Notes: generated by a model not told the origin, from the letters alone. Numbered from the stretch's first letter, positions 9,236-22,206 are shown. The stretch: 64,000 nt of DNA from Nitrosovibrio sp. Nv6 (GCF_900110495.1 NZ_FODX01000007.1:1-64000), one strand, 5' to 3'. Made by a program: numbers and translations.

Positions 9236-10651
9236 ATGACGACCCTGCCCGCAATGGACACCTTTTGGCTTTCCTGTCTTGAATATTTTGAGAAAGAATT
9301 AAGCGCACAGCAATTCAATACATGGATCAAGCCCTTGTACCTGGAGTTGTCGCACGGCGTTCCCGAGCCTGCCCTCGTTGCTCCCAACCGCTTCGTGATG
9401 CAATGGGTCAAGGACAACTTTCTATTCCAGATTGAACAGATGGCGGAAAACTGTTTTTCTCGTACCGTTCATTTCCAATTGAAGCTTGCTGATCAGGCCT
9501 TGGTGAAAACAACCAGTTCCGTCGCAGCGGAAGCCGCCATCAATCCAGTCCAGCTGTCTGCCGGATTCAGTGCGCCAGCGGTGCGGGCAGGAAAAGCTTC
9601 CAAAGATACGAAGGAAAAACGCGAAAAAAATCCCAGTCGGCTGAATCCCGCATTCACCTTCAATACTTTTGTCACGGGAAAGGCTAATCAGCTGGCGCGA
9701 GCCGGTGCTATCCAGGTTGCGGAACGTCCCGGCACCGCCTACAACCCGTTTTTTATTTATGGTGGCGTTGGATTGGGCAAAACACATCTGATTCAGGCTA
9801 TCGGCAATTTTGTGGTGGAACATAACAGCGCGGCAAAGGTCAGATACATACACTCCGAACAATACGTCTCAGACGTAGTAAGGGCTTACCAACATAAAGC
9901 TTTTGACGATTTCAAGAGATACTATCATTCGCTGGATCTTCTGCTGATAGACGATATCCAGTTTTTCGGCGGCAAGAATCGAACACAGGAAGAATTTTTT
10001 TACGCATTCAACGCACTGATCGAAGCGCATAAACAGGTAATCATTACCTGCGATTCCTACCCGAAGGAAATTTCCGGCATGGAAGAGCGCCTGATTTCCC
10101 GTTTTGGCTGGGGTTTGACAGTTGCGGTCGAACCTCCTGAGCTGGAAATGCGGGTTGCCATCCTGTTGAAAAAAGCACTGATGGAAAATATTATCCTGGA
10201 TGAAAACGTTGCCTTTTTCATAGCCAAGCATATTCGTTCCAATGTCCGGGAGCTGGAAGGTGCGTTGAAACGGGTGCTTGCTTATTCCCGCTTTACCGGC
10301 CATTCACTATCCCTGGACCTTGCAAGGGAAGCGCTGAAAGATCTGCTGGCGGTGCAGAATCGGCAGATTTCCATTGAAAATATCCAGAAGACCGTGGCGG
10401 ACTACTATAAAATCAAGGTCGCCGAGATGTATTCGAAAAAGCGTTCGCGCATCGTTGCAAGGCCGAGGCAAATGGCCATGGCCATATCCAAGGAACTGAC
10501 ACCTCTGAGTCTGCCTGATATCGGTGAAGCTTTTGGCGGCAGAGATCACACCACCGTACTGCACGGTTATCGGAAAATTGCCGAATTACGGGCATCCGAC
10601 CCAACGATCAACCGGGATTTCAATACATTGCTCCATATTCTGCGCGGTTGA
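9236..10651 (+). CDS. dnaA: chromosomal replication initiator DnaA
   Basis: DnaA is the AAA+ protein that binds DnaA boxes and opens the origin. The 471-residue protein has the N-terminal DnaB-contact domain ([20 protein letters not shown]), a Lys/Ser-rich linker, Walker [10 protein letters not shown], Walker [11 protein letters not shown], and the DNA-binding signature [15 protein letters not shown] near the C-terminus. ATG 9236 is used; a second in-frame ATG six codons later is equally plausible, as neither has a strong ribosome binding site. DnaA boxes lie on both sides of the gene. Confidence 0.97.
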   Translation: MTTLPAMDTFWLSCLEYFEKELSAQQFNTWIKPLYLELSHGVPEPALVAPNRFVMQWVKDNFLFQIEQMAENCFSRTVHFQLKLADQALVKTTSSVAAEAAINPVQLSAGFSAPAVRAGKASKDTKEKREKNPSRLNPAFTFNTFVTGKANQLARAGAIQVAERPGTAYNPFFIYGGVGLGKTHLIQAIGNFVVEHNSAAKVRYIHSEQYVSDVVRAYQHKAFDDFKRYYHSLDLLLIDDIQFFGGKNRTQEEFFYAFNALIEAHKQVIITCDSYPKEISGMEERLISRFGWGLTVAVEPPELEMRVAILLKKALMENIILDENVAFFIAKHIRSNVRELEGALKRVLAYSRFTGHSLSLDLAREALKDLLAVQNRQISIENIQKTVADYYKIKVAEMYSKKRSRIVARPRQMAMAISKELTPLSLPDIGEAFGGRDHTTVLHGYRKIAELRASDPTINRDFNTLLHILRG

Positions 10652-10849
10652 TCACCAGGGAATAAAACAGGATTATTTGTGGATAACTTGTCATTTTCGC
10701 GCAAGCTTAATTCCATGCACAAACTATCCACAGGCAATACCGCATCAATACCGAGCCAAGATAACACTTAACCGTTTAATAGAATTGATGTTTTTTTATT
10801 TATACCGGACTTGGCCAACCTTTATTAATGATTATTGGATTTTAAAACA
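10652..10849. other. oriC: probable replication origin region (oriC), dnaA-dnaN gap
   Basis: The 198-base gap holds an exact DnaA box TGTGGATAA (10678-10686), a one-mismatch box CTATCCACA in the opposite orientation (10724-10732), and a strongly AT-rich stretch from about 10765 to 10849 that could serve as the unwinding element. With the DnaA box upstream of dnaA and two parS sites within about 6 kb, this is the most likely origin. The exact limits and the side used (rpmH-dnaA or dnaA-dnaN) are inference. Confidence 0.65.
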
Positions 10850-11962
10850 ATGAAACTAATAGAAACCGATAAGGATACTTTGCTGAAACCGCTACAGACG
10901 GTTACCGGTATTGTCGAGCGCCGTCATACCTTACCCATACTTTCCAATGTACTGATAGAACGAAAGCAGGAAAAAATATCGTTTGTTGCAACTGATCTGG
11001 AAATCCAGATTACCACTTCCACGGAGGATGTTAATCCCGACAGCGAAGAATACGCTGTTACCGTAGCGGCAAAAAAGCTTCAGGACATATTGCGCGCTCT
11101 TCCTGACAAGGCCCGGGTGATACTTGAAACCGACGAAAACCGGCTTCGCGCCAAAGCGGGAAAAAGCCGTTTCAGTTTACAAACGCTTCCTGTCGAAGAT
11201 TTTCCCAAGTTTCCCGAGGGTACGGAACCCCAGGCAAAAATAACGGTTCAACAGAAGGAACTGAAACATATGTTGTCCCTGGTGCAATACGCCATGGCGC
11301 AGCAGGACATCCGCTACTATTTGAATGGTTTGCTATTGCTGCTGGAAGACAATTACCTGAGGGTTGTGGCTACTGATGGTCATCGTCTGGCGTTTGCACT
11401 GATGACGCTCGGAGCGCCTCAGGAAGAAAAAAAAGAGGTCATTTTGCCCCGCAAGGTGGTACTTGAGCTGGCCAGATTATTGAATGACAGTGATGAACCC
11501 GTAACAGTGGAAATTTTGCAAAATCAGGTACGCTTCAGCTTCTCGAATGTGATACTGGTGTCCAAGGTTGTGGATGGCAAATTTCCCGACTACAACCGGG
11601 TTATCCCAACAGGGTATGAAAAGCAATTTGATATAAACCGGCTGCTGTTTTTGCAGACGCTGCAGCGCGCATCGATCCTGTCAAACGAAAAATTTCGCGG
11701 AGTCCGTCTGATATTGACCAGCGGCAATCTTCGTATCGTTTGTAACAACAGCGAGCAGGAAGAAGCACAGGAAGAACTGGAGCTTCAGTATGATGGGGAC
11801 GCACTGGATATTGGATTCAACATCACCTATCTGCTGGATGTGTTGAACAACCTGAGCAGTGAAACAGTGCGGTGTTCGTTTGGAGATGCCAATAGCAGCG
11901 CGCTTATCGCTATCCCCGGCAACGACGATTTCAAGTATGTCGTAATGCCGATGAGGATTTAG
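10850..11962 (+). CDS. dnaN: DNA polymerase III beta subunit (sliding clamp)
   Basis: The sliding clamp encircles DNA and tethers polymerase III. The 370-residue protein shows the family start (KDTLLKPLQTVTGIVERRHT, with TLPILSN following) and three repeated clamp domains. It ends with the conserved VVMPMRI. The frame stays open to a TTG at 10835, but the ATG at 10850 gives the conserved N-terminus. dnaA lies upstream and gyrB downstream. Confidence 0.97.
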   Translation: MKLIETDKDTLLKPLQTVTGIVERRHTLPILSNVLIERKQEKISFVATDLEIQITTSTEDVNPDSEEYAVTVAAKKLQDILRALPDKARVILETDENRLRAKAGKSRFSLQTLPVEDFPKFPEGTEPQAKITVQQKELKHMLSLVQYAMAQQDIRYYLNGLLLLLEDNYLRVVATDGHRLAFALMTLGAPQEEKKEVILPRKVVLELARLLNDSDEPVTVEILQNQVRFSFSNVILVSKVVDGKFPDYNRVIPTGYEKQFDINRLLFLQTLQRASILSNEKFRGVRLILTSGNLRIVCNNSEQEEAQEELELQYDGDALDIGFNITYLLDVLNNLSSETVRCSFGDANSSALIAIPGNDDFKYVVMPMRI

Positions 11963-11991
11963 ATGGCGCGAATAAGGCAAGAACAGCTTGA

Positions 11992-14508
<2,517 letters not shown>

Positions 14509-14562
14509 TGGATGTGCATTGCCGCTTAAATGCAAAAACCTTGCAATCTCGCGGCACTTCCT

Positions 14563-14576
14563 GATGCATATGCATC
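14563..14576. repeat. 14-bp perfect palindrome after gyrB
   Basis: GATGCATATGCATC is self-complementary over its whole length and lies 54 bases after the gyrB stop. It is AT-rich, with only a short T run after it, so it is a weak terminator candidate at best; it could equally be a protein-binding site. Confidence 0.4.
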
Positions 14577-14714
14577 CAGTTTTCTGATGGTGAGCGCTGG
14601 AACATAAGAGTTCGAAGCGATTTAAAATTAAGAAGACTAACCGGATTCTTCCGCAGATTACCGGTGGTAAAATGCCCGATTCATTTTCTAAAAATATCAA
14701 AGGAATAAGCCGCC

Positions 14715-15965
14715 ATGTTGTCCCCGAAATTAACCCTGGAAAGCGTTGACCCCGATGTCTGGCAGGCAATCAAAGGTGAAATACAACGGCAGGAAGAATA
14801 TATCGAGTTGATCGCCTCCGAGAACTATGCCAGCCCGGCGGTGATGCAGGCACAGGGAACGGTGCTGACCAACAAATACGCGGAGGGCTACCCCGGCAAG
14901 CGTTATTACGGGGGTTGCGAGTATGTCGACGTAGTGGAACAGCTTGCAATAGACCGGGTAAAGGCGCTGTTTAATGCGGAATATGTGAATGTTCAGCCGC
15001 ATTCCGGATCGCAGGCCAACGCTGCGGTGTATTTGACGGCCCTGAAGCCGGGCGATACGCTCCTCGGCATGTCGCTCGCCCATGGCGGGCATTTGACTCA
15101 CGGCGCATCGGTTAATCTCAGCGGCAAAATCTTCAATGCCGTTTCCTACGGGCTCGATCCAAAAACCGAAGAGCTCGATTACGAAGAAGTGGCACGCCTC
15201 GCGCACGAACACAAGCCTAAAATGATCGTTGCAGGGGCTTCCGCTTATGCGCTGGTGATAGACTGGAAGCGTTTTCGAAAGATCGCCGATGAAGTGGGTG
15301 CCTATTTGTTCGTCGATATGGCGCACTACGCTGGATTGGTAGCAGCAGGATATTATCCCAACCCTGTCGGCATTGCAGATTTTGTCACGAGCACCACGCA
15401 CAAAACATTGCGCGGGCCGCGGGGCGGATTCATCATGGCCAGGCCGGAGCATGAGAAAGCGCTTAATTCAGCCATTTTTCCCCAAACTCAGGGCGGCCCA
15501 CTGATGCACGTAATCGCAGCCAAGGCGGTAGCTTTCAAAGAAGCCGCCAGCGAAGAATTCAAGAATTACCAGGAACAGGTGATCGATAACGCGCGCGTGA
15601 TGACCAAGGTGTTGCAGGAGCGCGGTCTGCGCATCGTCTCCGGGCGCACCGATTGTCATATGTTTCTGGTGGACTTGCGCCCCAAGCATATTACCGGCAA
15701 GCAGGCGGCCGAGTCGCTGGAGTTGGCGCATATCACCGTCAACAAGAATGCCATACCCAACGATCCGCAAAAGCCATTTGTCACCAGCGGGATACGTATC
15801 GGTACCCCTGCCATGACTACCCGTGGTTTCAAGGAAATTGAAGCGGAACAACTGGCGAATCTGGTTGCCGATGTGCTGGATGCGCCCGCCGATGTCGCGG
15901 TGCTTTCGCAAGTGGCGCATGAGGCAAGATCCCTATGTGCGAAATTCCCCGTTTATCAGCGTTGA
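14715..15965 (+). CDS. glyA: serine hydroxymethyltransferase
   Basis: GlyA is the PLP enzyme converting serine and tetrahydrofolate to glycine and methylene-THF. The 416-residue protein shows the family's [19 protein letters not shown] and [11 protein letters not shown] stretches. The PLP-lysine motif [14 protein letters not shown] is near residue 222, with the Schiff-base Lys in THKT. Start ATG 14715 is preceded by AAAGGAA. Folate and one-carbon supply links it to the nucleotide-related genes around it. Confidence 0.97.
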   Translation: MLSPKLTLESVDPDVWQAIKGEIQRQEEYIELIASENYASPAVMQAQGTVLTNKYAEGYPGKRYYGGCEYVDVVEQLAIDRVKALFNAEYVNVQPHSGSQANAAVYLTALKPGDTLLGMSLAHGGHLTHGASVNLSGKIFNAVSYGLDPKTEELDYEEVARLAHEHKPKMIVAGASAYALVIDWKRFRKIADEVGAYLFVDMAHYAGLVAAGYYPNPVGIADFVTSTTHKTLRGPRGGFIMARPEHEKALNSAIFPQTQGGPLMHVIAAKAVAFKEAASEEFKNYQEQVIDNARVMTKVLQERGLRIVSGRTDCHMFLVDLRPKHITGKQAAESLELAHITVNKNAIPNDPQKPFVTSGIRIGTPAMTTRGFKEIEAEQLANLVADVLDAPADVAVLSQVAHEARSLCAKFPVYQR

Positions 15966-15983
15966 TTTGTGCAAGGGTCGAAA

Positions 15984-16011
15984 TTGCCGCTGCCGCATGG
16001 GGGAGCGGCAA
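15984..16011. terminator. stem-loop after glyA
   Basis: TTGCCGCT (15984-15991) and AGCGGCAA (16004-16011) form a perfect 8-bp stem with a 12-base loop just after the glyA stop. There is no following T run, so it may be a transcript-end stabiliser rather than a classic terminator. Confidence 0.4.
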
Positions 16012-16070
16012 TAGGCTATAGGCAGCACCGGCCGATTTAACGGTTCATTCTCTTGACTTGAATATGAATC

Positions 16071-16550
16071 ATGAAATGCCCCTTCTGCAATGCAGATGAC
16101 ACAAGCGTAATCGACTCCCGGGTAAGCGAGGAAGGCGACAGAATACGCCGCCGCCGCCGCTGCCCTGTATGCGATAAACGCTTTACCACATATGAAACGG
16201 TGGAACTGCGTTTGCCCCAGGTAGTAAAACAGGATGGCAACCGCACCGAGTTCGATCGCAAGAAACTGCTGACCAGTTTCATGCGAGCGTTGCACAAGCG
16301 TCCTGTTCCCACCGGAGAGGTGGACGCAGCCATGGACCGTATTGTGCAAAAGCTTCTGAGTCTGGGCGAACGCGAGATACCTTCGCGCAGGATCGGCGAG
16401 ATGGTAATGGAGGAACTGTATAAACTGGACAAGGTGGCATATATCCGCTTTGCCTCGGTTTACAGGAGCTTTCAGGACGCGGACGATTTTCATAACGCGA
16501 TCAGGGAAATGCAAAGGCCGCAGAAGAGGAAGGCAGTAAAAAAAGCCTGA
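16071..16550 (+). CDS. nrdR: transcriptional repressor NrdR
   Basis: NrdR represses ribonucleotide reductase genes in response to dATP/ATP. The 159-residue protein has the N-terminal zinc ribbon ([17 protein letters not shown] with C3 and C6, then [12 protein letters not shown] with the second pair) and the ATP-cone domain beginning [19 protein letters not shown]. The order glyA-nrdR-ribD is common in betaproteobacteria. The gene starts at an ATG 105 bases after glyA. Confidence 0.96.
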   Translation: MKCPFCNADDTSVIDSRVSEEGDRIRRRRRCPVCDKRFTTYETVELRLPQVVKQDGNRTEFDRKKLLTSFMRALHKRPVPTGEVDAAMDRIVQKLLSLGEREIPSRRIGEMVMEELYKLDKVAYIRFASVYRSFQDADDFHNAIREMQRPQKRKAVKKA

Positions 16551-16650
16551 TTCAAACGCCAGTAACTCTTTGCAACGCCAGCAACTCTTCATCATTCCCT
16601 ACTGGACTGCGCAGTAATTGAAAGTCGCAGAAGCTCCACATTTCGGAATC

Positions 16651-17760
16651 ATGGATTCCCATATGTTCTCGTCAACCGATTACGGTTACATGGCCCAGGC
16701 CTTGCGGCTCGCCGAAAAGGGATTGTATAGCACCAGCCCCAATCCCCGCGTCGGCTGTGTACTGGTGCGCAGTGATCAGGTAGTGGGCAGCGGCTGGCAC
16801 GAACGCTCGGGCGAGCCTCATGCCGAAATAAACGCTCTTGCTGAGGCCGGCGCGGCGGCGCGAGGCGCGACTGCTTATCTTACATTGGAGCCATGCAGTC
16901 ATCATGGGCGCACCCCTCCTTGTGCCGACGCATTGATCAAAGCTGGCATTGCCAGACTCGTAACAGCCATGCAGGACCCAAATCCTCTGGTATCAGGCAG
17001 GGGCTGCGCGCTGCTGCAAAACGCCGGGATAGAAGTGCAAACCGGTTTAATGGGAGCAGAAGCAAAGGCGCTGAATATCGGTTTCATCACGCGAATGACA
17101 CACGGACGCCCGTGGGTAAGAATGAAAATCGCGGCGAGCCTTGATGGCAAGACCGCTCTCAATAACGGCGTCAGCCAATGGATTACCAGTGAAGCAGCGC
17201 GGCGCGACGGCCATCGGTTCCGAGCCCGATCCTGTGCGGTCATGACCGGTATCGGCACCGTGCTGGCGGACGATCCGCAGCTCACGGTGCGTCACATGGA
17301 AACCTATCGCGAAAACGTCAGGCAGCCGTTGCGGGTGGTAGTGGATAGCCGTCTGGAAATACCAGTGGATGCCAGCTTGCTGCGCGGTGACGGAGAATTG
17401 ATTTTTACCACGACCGCTGGCGAGGGAAAGATCCTGGCGTTGCATGACATGGGCGCGCGCGTGATCGTATTGCCGGATGAAAATAACGGTGTTGATCTGG
17501 CTGCAATGATGCAGAGGCTTGCTGATTTTGAAATAAACGAACTGCTGGTTGAGGCGGGCTGCAAATTGAATGGCTCACTCATCCTGGCGGGACTGGTGGA
17601 TGAGCTGGTGGTTTATCTTGCGCCGTATCTGATAGGTGATATGGCCCGCGGCATGTTAAAGCTGCCGGAATTATCGGACCTCGCGCAAAAGCGGGCGCTC
17701 AAGATTCACGATTTGCGAACGATTGGGCCGGACATTCGCATCATCAGCCGTTTTTCGTAA
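16651..17760 (+). CDS. ribD: bifunctional riboflavin deaminase-reductase RibD
   Basis: RibD carries out the second and third steps of riboflavin synthesis. The N-terminal deaminase domain has the zinc motifs HAEINAL and EPCSHHGRTPPCADA. The C-terminal reductase domain begins around residue 145 (GRPWVRMKIAASLDGKTAL) and ends with the family's LVEAGCKLNGSL region. I use ATG 16651; an ATG at 16663 fits the usual MFSxxD beginning equally well, and the TTG at 16618 is unlikely. The next riboflavin genes (ribE, ribBX, ribH) lie beyond the divergently placed regulatory pair. Confidence 0.94.
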   Translation: MDSHMFSSTDYGYMAQALRLAEKGLYSTSPNPRVGCVLVRSDQVVGSGWHERSGEPHAEINALAEAGAAARGATAYLTLEPCSHHGRTPPCADALIKAGIARLVTAMQDPNPLVSGRGCALLQNAGIEVQTGLMGAEAKALNIGFITRMTHGRPWVRMKIAASLDGKTALNNGVSQWITSEAARRDGHRFRARSCAVMTGIGTVLADDPQLTVRHMETYRENVRQPLRVVVDSRLEIPVDASLLRGDGELIFTTTAGEGKILALHDMGARVIVLPDENNGVDLAAMMQRLADFEINELLVEAGCKLNGSLILAGLVDELVVYLAPYLIGDMARGMLKLPELSDLAQKRALKIHDLRTIGPDIRIISRFS

Positions 17761-17799
17761 ACGGCATCAAGAAGATTGTTAGGGCTTAGGGCTGCCCTC

Positions 17800-18360
17800 T
17801 TATGTTTTAGCGGGGTACTTGGTAAGTTTTCGCTGCAGCGTCCGGCGATGCATGTTGAGTATTCTCGCCGTTACGGAAACATTGCCTTTGTTCTCGTTCA
17901 GGACGCGTTGAATATATTCCCATTCAAGCCGCCCGACCGACAGCGGATGCGAGCGAATCTGCACATCCGCATCGCCTGAAGTGCGCTCGAACGCAAGCAT
18001 GATTTCATCCACGTCGACGGGTTTCGCCAGATAATGCGTTGCCCCGAGTTTGATTGCCTCCACCGCAGTGGCGATACTGGCATAACCAGTCAACATGACA
18101 ATGCGGGTACCGGGATCAAGCGCTTGCAGTTTTTCAACCAGGGTCAATCCGGAAGTGCCGGGCAGCCGGAGGTCGATAACCGCATATTCGGGTGTGCAAA
18201 GCTCGACACATCCCAAAGCCTGTTCGACGGTATGCGCGCAGGTGACATCGAACCCGCGTTTTGTCATTGCGTTCGCAAGAACGGTACAAAAAGTCGTATC
18301 GTCGTCGACAATCAGCAAAGTGGGGCGATCCTCCACTTCCATCGTCGTTACCGTTGTCAT
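17800..18360 (-). CDS. regA: RegA/PrrA/ActR-type response regulator
   Basis: This redox response regulator has a receiver domain with acidic pocket IVDDD (17-21), phosphoacceptor D63 in VIDLRLPG and K113 in AKPVD, followed by a short linker and a Fis-like helix-turn-helix. The C-terminal sequence GNVSVTARILNMHRRTLQRK (160-179) is the near-invariant DNA-reading helix of the RegA/PrrA/ActR family. The 186-residue length is normal. The start overlaps the sensor kinase stop by 4 bases, so the two are co-translated. In purple bacteria this pair controls redox-dependent gene sets; its targets here are unknown. Confidence 0.93.
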   Translation of the reverse strand: MTTVTTMEVEDRPTLLIVDDDTTFCTVLANAMTKRGFDVTCAHTVEQALGCVELCTPEYAVIDLRLPGTSGLTLVEKLQALDPGTRIVMLTGYASIATAVEAIKLGATHYLAKPVDVDEIMLAFERTSGDADVQIRSHPLSVGRLEWEYIQRVLNENKGNVSVTARILNMHRRTLQRKLTKYPAKT

Positions 18361-19622
18361 ATCGATTGCCGTATCAGAGGTAGTATAACTTGAGTACAGG
18401 CGCCGCCTTCGCGGTTGGTAAGGCGCACGGTGCCGCCAAACCGCTCAATATTGGCGTTCGCCAGAAATAAGCCGATCCCGAAACCCTGTCCAGGCGCTTT
18501 GCTCGTGAAGAAGGGCTGGCCTGCGCGCTGTACGGCTTCCCCGGTGAGTCCCTCGCCGTAGTCGAGTATTTTAAGGTGTAATTCCTCATAGTTCCAGGTC
18601 ACTTCTATCTCAATATGTTTCAGTGAGGCATCGGCCGCATTATTCAACAGATTTAAAATCGACTGGCTCAATAACTGCGTATTCAGGATTTGGGGAGCAG
18701 GCTGTATGCCGCTACCGCGGTAAGTAAACTGGACGGCGGGCCGCATCAACTGCCATTTATCCAACACCTGGCGCAAAAAATAATCGACTGCCTGACCGCT
18801 GCCGTCTTCCGCTCGCGCCTGGCCGGCATCGGCCAGCAATTGTGTCAATGTACGCTTGCACTGGGTGATCTGATCGCGCAGTATCCTGATATTACTTTGA
18901 AATTCGCTATTTTCCGTATGTTCATTCTGCAGTTCTCCAGTTACCACCGCCATCGTTGCCAGCGGTGTTCCGAGTTCGTGCGCTGCGCCTGCAGCCAATG
19001 TCCCAAGCGCGATGATTTGTTCATTACGTAATGCTTGCTCGCGTGCCAGTGCCAGGTCCTTGTCGCGTTCGCGTATCGAAATCCCCATCTTGACAACGAA
19101 CCAGGCGATCAATACGGTGCTTAGCACAAAGGCCAGCCACATTCCCGACACATGCAGGTTGAACTCGCTGTTATGCTCTTCATGATCATGCGGCAACGGT
19201 ACATAATAAAAAAGCAGCAGCGTGTAACAGCTTATCGTGATTGCGGCCATTACCCAGGTGTAAGCCCAGGGCAAGGCGGCGGCGGCAATCGTCAGCGGCA
19301 AGAGATACAGAGAGATAAAAGGATTGGTCGAGCCGCCGCTGAAATACAGCAATGCGCTTAATGCAAAGACGTCAACCAATAGCTGAACAAAAAACTCGAC
19401 ACTCGAAACCGGCCACTTGCGGCGGAGACGTATCCATGTTGCAACGTTCAAGACGCCCAGCATAACCGCTACCGCAACCATTTCGGACCATGGCAATTCC
19501 ATTTCGAGTACCCAGTGCGCCAGTGCAAAAGTCAGGCACTGGGCCGCAATGACAATATTCCTGAGCAGGAACAGCCGGTGCAAATTCTTGCTTAGCGGCG
19601 ATTGGCTGGAATCACTGAACAT
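18357..19622 (-). CDS. regB: RegB/PrrB-type redox sensor histidine kinase
   Basis: This 421-residue membrane kinase has about six N-terminal transmembrane helices. Within them, GGSTNPF (96-102) matches the GGxxNPF quinone-binding motif of RegB/PrrB. The H-box AAHELGTPL carries His215, and a Cys at 255 (QITQCKRTL) matches the redox-active Cys of RegB. The ATPase motifs follow (LLNNAADAS, DYGEGL, GFGIGLFLANA). All known signal-sensing residues therefore seem present. It diverges from ribE and is translationally coupled to the regulator downstream. In an ammonia oxidiser, reporting the quinone pool fed by hydroxylamine oxidation is a reasonable inferred role. Confidence 0.93.
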   Translation of the reverse strand: MFSDSSQSPLSKNLHRLFLLRNIVIAAQCLTFALAHWVLEMELPWSEMVAVAVMLGVLNVATWIRLRRKWPVSSVEFFVQLLVDVFALSALLYFSGGSTNPFISLYLLPLTIAAAALPWAYTWVMAAITISCYTLLLFYYVPLPHDHEEHNSEFNLHVSGMWLAFVLSTVLIAWFVVKMGISIRERDKDLALAREQALRNEQIIALGTLAAGAAHELGTPLATMAVVTGELQNEHTENSEFQSNIRILRDQITQCKRTLTQLLADAGQARAEDGSGQAVDYFLRQVLDKWQLMRPAVQFTYRGSGIQPAPQILNTQLLSQSILNLLNNAADASLKHIEIEVTWNYEELHLKILDYGEGLTGEAVQRAGQPFFTSKAPGQGFGIGLFLANANIERFGGTVRLTNREGGACTQVILPLIRQSI

Positions 19623-19777
19623 TTTCGTTGCTGGTTCCTGTCCGACGAGTTTGTGTAATATGTAAGCTGGACATTAGCGTATATTGCCATCCAGGACCCG
19701 CGGCAAATTGCCTCATGCCTTCTTGTCCTGAACAGGCGCGCAATCAGAGGTTATTGTATTTGAAATTGGAGGGTTTG

Positions 19778-20392
19778 ATGTTCACCGGAATTGTCGAAGC
19801 GGTTGGCGAGATAAAACAAGCCATCTCACGGGAGGGTGGCATAAGCTTGAGTATTGCGCCTGCGCCCGGCACATTGAACTTTGGCGATATCAAAACCGGG
19901 GATAGCATCTCGGTAAATGGGGTCTGCCTCACCGTGGTCGCGCTGGCAAACGAAACGTTTACGGTGGATGTATCATGCGAAACATTGAGTTGTACCGAAG
20001 GTCTGGATAAACAGGGGGGTCGAGTCAACCTCGAAAAGGCACTGCGCCTTTCGGACAGGCTCGACGGCCATCTGGTAAGCGGTCATGTGGATGGCATCGG
20101 TGAAGTGGTCAGGTTCGAGCCGGCAGGGGAAAGTTATTTACTGGCGATCAAGGCGCCCGGCTCATTATTGAAGTATATTGCCAGGAAAGGTTCAATCACG
20201 GTGAACGGCGTCAGTTTGACGGTAAATCAAATTGAAGGAGAGGAGTTGGAGATCAATCTCATTCCTCATACCCTGGCTGTAACGACATTGAGGGATTTGC
20301 GCGCTGGCGCGAAGGTAAATCTGGAAGTCGATATGATTGCACGATATGTGGAGCGCTTGCTGGCGGCGCGCGAGCCATTGAGTAACGGTTGA
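19778..20392 (+). CDS. ribE: riboflavin synthase alpha chain
   Basis: This enzyme dismutates two 6,7-dimethyl-8-ribityllumazine molecules to riboflavin. The 204-residue protein begins with the invariant MFTGIVEAVG and shows two lumazine-binding half-domains, each with the SxNGVxLTV motif (ISVNGVCLTVVAL and ITVNGVSLTVNQI). The frame extends 50 codons upstream, but the ATG at 19778 gives the conserved start and has a GGAGG site in front. It is followed by ribBX and ribH. I see no FMN riboswitch in the 155 bases upstream. Confidence 0.96.
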   Translation: MFTGIVEAVGEIKQAISREGGISLSIAPAPGTLNFGDIKTGDSISVNGVCLTVVALANETFTVDVSCETLSCTEGLDKQGGRVNLEKALRLSDRLDGHLVSGHVDGIGEVVRFEPAGESYLLAIKAPGSLLKYIARKGSITVNGVSLTVNQIEGEELEINLIPHTLAVTTLRDLRAGAKVNLEVDMIARYVERLLAAREPLSNG

Positions 20393-20400
20393 GGTCTGCC

Positions 20401-21516
20401 ATGGTCACCAGTTCGATTCAGGAAATAGTTGCCGAAATCAGGGCCGGCAAAATGGTAATCCTCGTAGATGAGGAAAATCGCGAAAACGAAGGGGATCTCG
20501 TTCTGGCGGCCGATTTTGTCACCCCTGGAGCCATCAACTTCATGGCGACGCATGGCCGTGGGCTGATTTGCCTGACGCTAACCGAAGAGCACTGCCGCAA
20601 ACTCAATCTGCCGCTGATGGTAGTGTCGAATCGCTCTCCGTTGGGCACGAATTTCACGGCCTCAATCGAGGCTGCCAGCGGGGTCACGACCGGTATTTCT
20701 GCTGCCGATCGTGCCCGCACTGTGCAGGCAGCGGTGAATCCTGACGCAAAGCCAGAGGATATTGTTCAGCCGGGACACATTTTTCCCCTGATGGCCCAAA
20801 ACGGAGGTGTGCTCGTGCGGGCTGGGCATACCGAAGCCGGTTGTGATCTAGCGAATCTGGCGGGACTTAGTCCTGCCTCGGTGATTTGCGAAATTCTGAA
20901 GGATGATGGAAGCATGGCTCGTCTACCGGATCTGGTGGAATTTGCCGCAAAGCATCAACTCAAGATCGGCGCTATCGCTGATCTCATTCATTACCGCAGC
21001 CGCACCGAAAGCCTCGTTAAACGGGTGGCCGAACGTTCCATCCAGACAGTTCACGGCGAGTTCCGGCTTGTGGCTTATCTGGATAAAACAGTCAATGCTA
21101 CACACCTCGCTTTGATCAAAGGCACGATCGACCCGGGCACTGAAACGCTGGTGCGTGTGCACGAGCCGCTTTCGGTCATGGATTTGCTCGACATAAAGGA
21201 CGATACTCATTCCTGGAATGTAAATGATACGCTTCACGTAATCGCAAACGCGAAAAGCGGGGTTATCGTGCTGCTCCACTGCAGGGAAAGCGCGGCTGAG
21301 CTGATGGAACGGGTGGTGCCGGCAAAATCCCCACGTATTGTTGCTCGAACTGACTTGCGCGATTATGGTATAGGTGCGCAGATACTCAAGGACCTTGATG
21401 TGGGCAAGATGCGGCTGCTGGCCGTCCCGCGAAAAATGCCCAGCATGGCGGGTTTCGGGCTCGAAGTAACTGGCTATCTGGAGCCGATAAATAAAGGCCA
21501 AACGCAGGACCGCTGA
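20401..21516 (+). CDS. ribB: 3,4-dihydroxy-2-butanone-4-phosphate synthase with degenerate GTP cyclohydrolase II domain
   Basis: Residues 1 to about 205 form an intact RibB domain, with [11 protein letters not shown], the THGRG loop and [11 protein letters not shown], making the four-carbon precursor of riboflavin. The remaining part is clearly GTP cyclohydrolase II-like ([15 protein letters not shown] and a GLEVTGY end). It lacks the segment carrying the three zinc-binding cysteines and catalytic core (GSLRCDCG-type), which is replaced by a stretch around [20 protein letters not shown]. This is the RibBX arrangement, in which the second domain is not a working RibA; a separate ribA should exist elsewhere. 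The start is ATG 20401, nine bases after the ribE stop. Confidence 0.93.
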   Translation: MVTSSIQEIVAEIRAGKMVILVDEENRENEGDLVLAADFVTPGAINFMATHGRGLICLTLTEEHCRKLNLPLMVVSNRSPLGTNFTASIEAASGVTTGISAADRARTVQAAVNPDAKPEDIVQPGHIFPLMAQNGGVLVRAGHTEAGCDLANLAGLSPASVICEILKDDGSMARLPDLVEFAAKHQLKIGAIADLIHYRSRTESLVKRVAERSIQTVHGEFRLVAYLDKTVNATHLALIKGTIDPGTETLVRVHEPLSVMDLLDIKDDTHSWNVNDTLHVIANAKSGVIVLLHCRESAAELMERVVPAKSPRIVARTDLRDYGIGAQILKDLDVGKMRLLAVPRKMPSMAGFGLEVTGYLEPINKGQTQDR

Positions 21517-21723
21517 AAATCCAGCCGAGAGATTTGGCATCGTTTCATTTTCGTCAACAGGAAAAACATTTTCCAACAGTATCTGCGGCAACCTGAGTAA
21601 ATCGGCATTCCCAACGGATACTTGCAAACACGGTTTTAATGGGGGCCTTAACCGCTTTCGCTTTCGGATAGTCCGGATTTACTCTTCGTCTGTAGCAGCC
21701 AGATCTTGTTTAAAGGAGCAAAC

Positions 21724-22206
21724 ATGGCACGATATGAAAACATTCTTGAACTCGAACCCGATCTCGATGGTGGCGAGTTGCGCATCGGCATTGTTATGAG
21801 CCGTTTTAACATTGATGTAAGCGAGGGATTGCTCAGCGCCTGCACCGCGGAACTGGCGAAGCGGGGCGTGGACGATGCGGCCATGTTACTGGTGACAGTC
21901 CCAGGCGCGTTGGAAATTCCAATGGCACTGCAAAAAATGGCTTTAACCGACCAGTTCGACGCACTGATAGCCTTGGGCTCGGTGATACGCGGCGACACCT
22001 ATCACTTTGAAGTCGTATCCAACCAGTCTACCAGCGGCGTAGCCGCAGTGCAGTTGGACACGGGCATCCCCATTGCCAATGGCATTCTTACTACCGATAC
22101 CGACGACCAGGCATTGGCGCGGATGAGCCAAAAAGGAACAGAAGCCGCGCAGGTGGCGATAGAGATGGCGAATCTACTCAGAGAACTGGATGAAGTGACA
22201 CAATGA
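21724..22206 (+). CDS. ribH: 6,7-dimethyl-8-ribityllumazine synthase
   Basis: RibH condenses the RibB product with the pyrimidine intermediate to make lumazine. The 160-residue protein has [23 protein letters not shown] and the catalytic-loop region [14 protein letters not shown], with the conserved His. ATG 21724 follows an AAAGGAG site; the frame is open six codons further upstream. A 207-base gap separates it from ribB. nusB follows 10 bases later, a common pairing. Confidence 0.97.
   Translation: MARYENILELEPDLDGGELRIGIVMSRFNIDVSEGLLSACTAELAKRGVDDAAMLLVTVPGALEIPMALQKMALTDQFDALIALGSVIRGDTYHFEVVSNQSTSGVAAVQLDTGIPIANGILTTDTDDQALARMSQKGTEAAQVAIEMANLLRELDEVTQ

Noticed and set aside
17761..17799. 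Terminator between ribD and the response regulator
   Set aside because: Only a 5-bp stem (AGGGC/GCCCT) without a T run; too weak to call.
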